Positions 58,977-64,000 of a DNA stretch of 64,000 bases are shown here, in pieces. The notes under the pieces were generated by a model. The model was given only the letters and a program-made list of their open reading frames with translations. It made no database searches and was not told where the DNA came from. The translations under genes and the position numbers were made by a program. How positions within the stretch are numbered: position 1 is the first letter of the stretch; each line of letters begins with the position of its first letter. Location of the stretch: contig JBDHWQ010000006.1 in NCBI GenBank assembly GCA_039810245.1, forward strand, positions 62,001 to 126,000, given 5' to 3'. The DNA is from CALDSL01 sp039810245. Its GTDB lineage: Bacteria > Chloroflexota > Anaerolineae > Anaerolineales > Anaerolineaceae.

Positions 58977-60356
58977 ATGAAACGCACAATTCTTTCCCTG
59001 CTCCTGGTAATGCTGGCCCTGGCGCTGCTGGGCGTGGGCGCAGCCCACGCGCAAGAACCGGCGGACCCCAAACCGGTGACCATGTACCTGTTCTGGGGAG
59101 ATGGCTGCCCGCACTGCGCGGCGATGAAACCGTACCTGCAAACCCTGCTCGAGAAGTATCCATCGCTCAAGATGGAGCAGTTCGAGGTGTGGTACAACGA
59201 CGCCAATGCCAGCCTGCTGACCAAAACCGCCACCAAGTTCGGCTTTGAGGTTGGCGGCGTGCCCACGCTGTTCATCGGCCCGTACCATTTCACCGGCTAC
59301 GGCGAGGAAATGCAGCCTGATATCGAAGGCGTGATCGAGGCCTGCCTGGAAACCGGCTGCCCCGATGCGCTAAACGACCCGATCACACCCCTGGAAGTGG
59401 GCCAGCCGCTGCCCAACGCCGCCGCGAGCGGCGGGGAAACCGCGGCCAAAGACCACCTGCTCAAAGTGCCGCTGCTGGGCACGGTGAACCTGGACCAGCA
59501 GTCGCTGCTGGTGAGTACGCTGCTGATCTCGTTTGTCGACGGGGTCAACCCGTGCTCGGTGTGGGTACTCTCCATGCTGCTGGCGCTGACGGTGCACACC
59601 GGCTCGCGCCGCAAGGTGCTGATCATCGGCCTGATCTTCCTGACCGTCACCGCGGCGATTTACGCGCTGTTTATCGCCGGGCTGTTCAGCGTGCTCAAGG
59701 TGGTGTCGTTTATGGGCTGGATCCGCGTGGTGGTGGCGCTGGTGGCCGCTTTCTTCGCGCTGGTCAACATCAAAGATTACTTCTGGTATAAAGAAGGCCT
59801 GTCCTTCACCATCGACGATAAGGAAAAGCCGGGCATCGCGGCCAAAATGCGCCGCGTGATCAACTCCAGCGAGAGCTTTCCGGCCATGGCCGCGGCCACC
59901 GTGCTGCTGGCGGCGGGCGTCTCGCTGGTGGAGTTCTCCTGCACGGCGGGTTTCCCGGTGCTGTGGACCAATATGCTGAGCGCGTCCAAAGTGACGATGG
60001 GAACGTTCCTGATCCTGCTGCTGGTGTACATGCTGATCTACCAGCTCGACGAGATGGTGCTGTTCGGCGCGGCGGTGGTCACGCTGCGCACCAGCCGGCT
60101 GGAAGAGAAACACGGCCGCATCCTCAAGCTGATCGGCGGGATGCTGCTGCTGACCCTGGCGCTGGTGATGGTGATCAACCCGGCGCTGATGAATAACCTG
60201 GGCAGCTCGCTGCTGATCTTTGGCGGCGCGTTTGCCGCCACCGCGCTGGTGCTGCTGCTGCACCGCACGGTGCTTCCCAAACTGGGCGTGCACATCGGCA
60301 CCGAGTTCCAGCCCCAAAAATCGCGCCGCAAGACGCGCGCGCGCCGGGCTTCTTAA
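58977..60356 (+). CDS. Thioredoxin-like domain fused to CcdA/DsbD-type membrane domain
   Basis: 459 residues. A signal peptide (to about AHAQ, residue 26) is followed by a thioredoxin-like domain with WGDGCPHC (Cys44, Cys47) and a conserved VGGVPTLFIG cis-Pro loop. Residues about 165-440 have six to seven transmembrane helices with FVDGVNPCSVW and VEFSCTAGFPVLW, the redox cysteines of the CcdA/DsbD family. The protein can carry electrons from the cytoplasm to its own outside thioredoxin domain. The order is reversed relative to E. coli DsbD, whose thioredoxin domain is C-terminal. A strong terminator follows. Confidence 0.88.
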   Translation: MKRTILSLLLVMLALALLGVGAAHAQEPADPKPVTMYLFWGDGCPHCAAMKPYLQTLLEKYPSLKMEQFEVWYNDANASLLTKTATKFGFEVGGVPTLFIGPYHFTGYGEEMQPDIEGVIEACLETGCPDALNDPITPLEVGQPLPNAAASGGETAAKDHLLKVPLLGTVNLDQQSLLVSTLLISFVDGVNPCSVWVLSMLLALTVHTGSRRKVLIIGLIFLTVTAAIYALFIAGLFSVLKVVSFMGWIRVVVALVAAFFALVNIKDYFWYKEGLSFTIDDKEKPGIAAKMRRVINSSESFPAMAAATVLLAAGVSLVEFSCTAGFPVLWTNMLSASKVTMGTFLILLLVYMLIYQLDEMVLFGAAVVTLRTSRLEEKHGRILKLIGGMLLLTLALVMVINPALMNNLGSSLLIFGGAFAATALVLLLHRTVLPKLGVHIGTEFQPQKSRRKTRARRAS

Positions 60357-60368
60357 GAGAGAAAATAC

Positions 60369-60408
60369 AAAAACGTGGGCGGCAGGTTTCCCTGCCGCCC
60401 ACGTTTTT
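60369..60408. terminator. Bidirectional intrinsic terminator
   Basis: AAAAACGTGGGCGGCAGG and CCTGCCGCCCACGTTTTT pair around a short TTTC-type loop between the thioredoxin-CcdA gene and the convergent YgeY-type gene. Confidence 0.88.
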
Positions 60409-60416
60409 ATTTCCCC

Positions 60417-61574
60417 TTAAGACAGCTTCCCAATCAGCTCCGTGTACACACCGCACGCCGCGAGGATCTGCGTCACGGGGCAGCGCTCGTTGCGCATGTG
60501 CGCCAGCTTATCGTCGCCGGGGCCAAAGCCGATGGTGGGCACGCCCAGGCGCACCACGGCCACGGCATTGGTGCTGAAATCCCAGAAGCGGTACTGCTCC
60601 GGCGCGCGGCCGAACACTTCGCCGTAGGCCGCGACGAGCGCCCGCGCCAGCGGGTGCGCCAGGTCGATCTGCCAGGCCGGGTGCAGCGGCTCGTACACCA
60701 GCGGCGCGCCGGTCCAGGTGGTCTCGTGCAGTGTGCCTAGCTCCCATGTGGCGCGCTTGCCGGCGATCAGCGCGTCCATCTCGGCGCGGACGGCGTCTTC
60801 GGTTTCGCCCAGCCCGATGCGCCGGTCGAGGTAGGCTTCGCACTCGGCGGGGACGGCGTTGAGCGAGACGCCTATGCTGGCAATCTGCGACATCACCAGC
60901 GTGCCGTGCTGGTCGCCGGTTGCGGCAAGCGCCTGGTTTCGCTGCTCAACGCGCTGGATGATCTCGGCCATCTCGTAGATGGCGTTGATGCCTTTCTCGG
61001 GAGCCGAGCCGTGCGCCGCCACACCGTGAGTGCGGATGATCACCTGGGCCTTGCCCTTGTGGCCGGTGACGATGTGGTTATTCGATGGTTCGCAGATCAC
61101 GGCGTAGTCCGGGCGCAGGTCGCGCTCGGCCAGCACGGCTTTCAGTCCTTCGCCGTCGCAGTATTCCTCATAGCCCGTGGCGGTGACGTATACGGTCTTG
61201 CCGTCCAGCAGCCCGCGCTCTTTGGCCAGCGCCGCGGCGTAGACTGACGCCGCCAGCCCGGATTTCATATCCACCGAGCCGCGCCCCCACAGGCAGCCAT
61301 CCGCGATCTCGCCGCTGAACGGCGGCAGGTCCCACTGCGGGGCGTCGTCCACGCGCACCGTGTCGGGGTGCGAATCGAACAGGATGGTGGTAGGGCCGCT
61401 GCCCACGCGCCCGATGACATTGCCCAGGCGGTCGATTTGCACTTCGTCGAAACCCAACGCCTGCATCCGCGCGGCGATGGCGCGCGCGATCTGCTCTTCT
61501 TCGCCCGAATAGCTCTGGATGCGCACCAATTCTTGGGCAAACGCCAGCAGGTCGGGGTTGGTGGATGGTTGCAT
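60417..61574 (-). CDS. ygeY: M20-family metallohydrolase, YgeY type
   Basis: 385 residues. The zinc ligands are in DSHPDTV, GRGSVDMKSG and EEYCDGEGLK, with CEPSNNHIVTGHKGKAQVII and HGVAAHGSAPEKGINAIYEM in the dimerisation domain. The late HMRNERCPVTQI and the length match YgeY, an ArgE/DapE relative annotated as selenium-metabolism-linked. Its natural substrate is not established. In enterobacteria it is encoded next to ygeX; here the ygeX homologue is at 20405-21649. It lies 21 bp after the amidase on the same strand. Confidence 0.87.
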   Translation of the reverse strand: MQPSTNPDLLAFAQELVRIQSYSGEEEQIARAIAARMQALGFDEVQIDRLGNVIGRVGSGPTTILFDSHPDTVRVDDAPQWDLPPFSGEIADGCLWGRGSVDMKSGLAASVYAAALAKERGLLDGKTVYVTATGYEEYCDGEGLKAVLAERDLRPDYAVICEPSNNHIVTGHKGKAQVIIRTHGVAAHGSAPEKGINAIYEMAEIIQRVEQRNQALAATGDQHGTLVMSQIASIGVSLNAVPAECEAYLDRRIGLGETEDAVRAEMDALIAGKRATWELGTLHETTWTGAPLVYEPLHPAWQIDLAHPLARALVAAYGEVFGRAPEQYRFWDFSTNAVAVVRLGVPTIGFGPGDDKLAHMRNERCPVTQILAACGVYTELIGKLS

Positions 61575-61594
61575 GGTATTTCCTCAGGTGATTT

Positions 61595-63255
61595 TCAGAA
61601 CAGGCCGTAGTAGCGCGCGGGCAGCCGGCGCGGGACGATGCGCTCGGCGTTGTAAGCCAGCCGCAGCAGGATATGCTCTTCCCAATGGCGGCCAATCGCC
61701 TGCAAGCCCACCGGCAGGCCGCGGCTGTCGTACCCGGCGGGAAAGCTGATGGCCGGGTTGCCGGTGAAGTTGGATGGGAAAGCATAGCGCATGAGCTCGG
61801 TGTCGATGGATAGATCCGACCAGCCGCCGCGCTCGCCGCCCGCGGGAATGGGCTGGGCGGTCACAGCCGTGGCGGGGGTGATGATCGCATCTACCTGCTG
61901 GAAGGCGGCGGCGAAGTGCGCCAGGGCGCGGGTGCGCATACGCTGCGCCCAAACATAGTCGCTGGCGCTGAATGCGCTGGCCAGCGCCAGGCTGATACGC
62001 GTTGAAGGCGCGTGCTGCCGGCGCCGGGTTGGGTAGCGGCTCATGGCGGCCAGCATCTCCGACAGGATGGTGATGACGTGGGCGATGCGAATTTCGTCCA
62101 GCTCCGGGATGCTTACCGTGCGCACCTCTGCGCCGGCGTGCTCAAACTCCTGCAGCAGTGCGCGGCAGGCAGCTACTACCTCGGGGCTGGCGTGCTCGAA
62201 CCAGTCCGGGTAGATGCCCAGGCGCATGCCCGCCAGGTCGGGGCGGCTCCAGCCGGACAGCGTCACCGCGGGCTGGATGCGGGTGTTCGCGTCGCGCGGG
62301 TCGGGGCCGGCCACGGTGGCATAGATCAGCGCGGCGTCGGCGGCGCTGGCGGCCAGCGGCCCGAGGTGCGCCACGCTCCAGCACAGCGGCGCGGCGCCGG
62401 CCTCGCTCACGCGCCCAAAAGTGGGTTTCAGGCCAACCACACCGCACAGCGAAGCCGGGATGCGTATCGACCCGCCGCCATCCGCGCCAATGGCGGCAGC
62501 CACCAGCCCCGCGGCAACCGCCACCGCCGAACCGCTGGAACTGCCGCCGGTATCGCAGTCGTCGTGATACGGGTTGCGCGCGCTGCCCCAGTGGGCATTG
62601 GAGCCATGGGATTAATGCCGATCTCGTGCATGTTGGTCTTGCCGGTCAGCAGCGCGCCTGCGGCACGAAGGCGGGCTGCTACGGTAGAATCGGCGTCCGC
62701 CGGGGCCGCGCCCAAAAACGCGGTGCCGACCGTGGTGGGATAGGGCAGCATATCAATTTCGTCTTTGAGCGCCAGGGGAACGCCGTCCAGCATGCCGAGC
62801 GGCCGGCCCTCGGCGAAGCGCCGGGTGGCATCACGCGCCTGCTCCAGCACGTCTTCGGCGCGGCAGGCGATATAGGCGCGCAGTGGCGCGGGGCCCTGCT
62901 CGCTGCGATCCAGCGCGGCCAGGAAGCGTTCCGCCACATCCAGCGGGGTGAGAGCGCCATCACGATAGGCGCGGGCGTAATCACTGATGGCGCGCAGGGG
63001 AAAATCCGGCGCAGAGGAGCAGGGCGCAAACGCTTCCGGCGGGGCTGCCGCACCGGCCTGAGGTGAGACGAGCGGTGAGCCGGTGGGCGCGTCTTCTATG
63101 AGCGCATCGTGCAGCCGGTCGATGCCGCCGCTGTGGAGCATGTTCTGGATCAACGCGGAGCGCACGCCGCGCGTCTCTACGGCGGCGGTATAGGTTTTCA
63201 GGGCAGCGCCGGTCAGCCTGGGAAGCTGGAGCGAACGGAGGTTGTAGGTGGGCAT
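61595..63255 (-). pseudogene. Amidase (amidase-signature family), interrupted by a one-base frameshift
   Basis: The N-terminal part (63255 to about 62606) has LALKDEID with the catalytic Lys and ends in GKTNMHEIGINPM. The C-terminal part, in another frame, resumes as GSNAHWGSARNPYHDDCDTGG, then SSSGSAVA and GADGGGSIRIPAS, carrying the two Ser of the Ser-cisSer-Lys triad, and runs to 61595. Restoring one base in the short G/C run at 62602-62606 rebuilds a normal 554-residue amidase, so this is either a recent mutation or a sequencing error. If functional, it would hydrolyse amides to a carboxylate and ammonia. Confidence 0.85.
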
Positions 63256-63385
63256 GGCCGTCCTCGTACAAGCTGGATATGGGGAATGGTTCCATTGTAG
63301 ACCCGCGCAGCCGATTGTGCCAGCCGGTTGACCGGCGCAGGCTTTTCCATTATGCTTATGCCATCCCATCCCCTGGAGTGCCCCG

Positions 63386-64000
63386 ATGACCAACATGACC
63401 CCCGCGCCGCGACGCGCCTGGATGCACGTACTATTTTACGCGCTGCTGTTCCTGCTGTTCTTCCAACTGGTATCGGAATTTATCGAGAGTATTTACACCT
63501 TTGGGCTGCTTGGAGTGGAGATCCCGCCCGAGATTGGGATGGTGGTGCTGTTTTTCACCCCGCTGCTGCTGCTGGCGCTGCCCGGTGGGCTGCCGGGGCG
63601 CGCGGCGCTGGCGCTGGCTGCCCTGGCCGGGGTGCTGCGTGCTGTGGCAACGGGTTTATCGCCGCAGCCGGCGTTGATCGCCCGCGGGCTGGGCACGGGG
63701 CTGCTGTTCCTGGCGCTGCCCGGGCTGTGGAGCAATCTTCGCCGTTGGGGCGCACCCAAACTGGCCGGGGCGCGCATGGCGTCCGGGCTACTGGCCGCAC
63801 TAAGCGCATCGATCCTTCTGCGCGCATCAGGCGCGGGCAGCGATTTTTCGCTGCTGCAGCCGTGGCTGGCGGCGCTTCTGGCCGTGGCGCTGGCGGCTGC
63901 CGCCTGGTGGATAGAAAGCACGCGCCCGGACGCCACCCCGGCGGTGCAAGCCCCGGCGCGGGCGAGCGCGCCGCTGTGGGCGCTGTGCGCCGGTTGGGTC
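63386..64000 (+). CDS. Integral membrane protein, truncated by the window edge
   Basis: 205 residues are visible, open to the right edge. About six hydrophobic helices are evident (MHVLFYALLFLLFFQLV, IGMVVLFFTPLLLLALP and more to residue 200). GGAG lies upstream of the ATG. Only the N-terminal part can be seen; no domain recognised, and the missing C-terminus may hold a soluble domain. Confidence 0.7.
   Translation, partial: MTNMTPAPRRAWMHVLFYALLFLLFFQLVSEFIESIYTFGLLGVEIPPEIGMVVLFFTPLLLLALPGGLPGRAALALAALAGVLRAVATGLSPQPALIARGLGTGLLFLALPGLWSNLRRWGAPKLAGARMASGLLAALSASILLRASGAGSDFSLLQPWLAALLAVALAAAAWWIESTRPDATPAVQAPARASAPLWALCAGWV

Overview
The window is 64 kb of GC-rich, gene-dense bacterial chromosome with 52 protein-coding loci, two tRNAs, about ten intrinsic-terminator hairpins, and no CRISPR array, insertion sequence, phage or plasmid signature. 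Several traits point to Chloroflexota, probably an Anaerolineae-like lineage: many Thr/Pro-tethered lipoproteins, a CARDB-type secreted protein inside a YIP1/ABC operon, a FIMAH-type C-terminal domain on a secreted nucleotidase, and sugar-phosphate microcompartment genes. This placement is an inference; no rRNA gene is present.

Region by region. 1-6.6 kb: a CASTOR/POLLUX-type ion channel running off the left edge, an orphan YHS protein, a class III PPK2 polyphosphate kinase, a VOC/Imm-5-like pair and two lipoproteins. 6.7-13.9 kb: a 1,524-residue secreted protein with two tandem 5'-nucleotidase units behind a long structured leader, a META-domain lipoprotein and a frameshifted lipoprotein. 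14-21.6 kb: a stand-alone one-module NRPS (C-A-T-TE), a DEAD-box helicase with a terminator hairpin in its leader, and diaminopropionate ammonia-lyase. 21.7-33.4 kb: a membrane phosphatase/sulfatase-fold enzyme, a three-gene GlpA-like/FAD/DUF1667 operon, glgC, a TM-helix channel protein, rnhB with a GT2 transferase, and tRNA-Pro. 33.5-41.8 kb: an esterase lipoprotein, a YIP1-ABC-CARDB-permease operon, a methyltransferase, a primary-type sigma factor, and an XRE repressor with a membrane partner behind a textbook promoter and operator. 41.9-52.7 kb: a 2,828-residue cyclic beta-1,2-glucan synthase coupled to a universal stress protein, ychF and tRNA-Leu. 53-57 kb: a cyclophilin and then the most distinctive locus, a compact microcompartment operon. 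57-64 kb: a membrane protein, a glycerate/hydroxyacid dehydrogenase, a thioredoxin-CcdA fusion, a YgeY-type hydrolase, a frameshifted amidase and a truncated membrane protein.

The microcompartment operon (57038 down to 54073, minus strand) encodes ribose-5-phosphate isomerase B and deoxyribose-phosphate aldolase, both with N-terminal amphipathic helices like encapsulation peptides. It also encodes three different EutN/CcmL pentamer (vertex) proteins and one unassigned protein ending in an encapsulation-like helix. This enzyme pair matches the sugar-phosphate-utilising (SPU) class of microcompartment, but no hexameric BMC-H or BMC-T shell gene lies in the window. It therefore looks like a satellite locus that supplies vertices and cargo to a shell encoded elsewhere.

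Other themes are cell-envelope carbohydrate and nucleotide handling (glucan synthase, secreted nucleotidases), amino-acid and amide catabolism (YgeX- and YgeY-type enzymes, amidase), and energy storage (PPK2, GlgC). Two genes are each broken by one base at short C/G runs (about 13,041-13,054 and about 62,602-62,606), which could be assembly errors or real pseudogenes.
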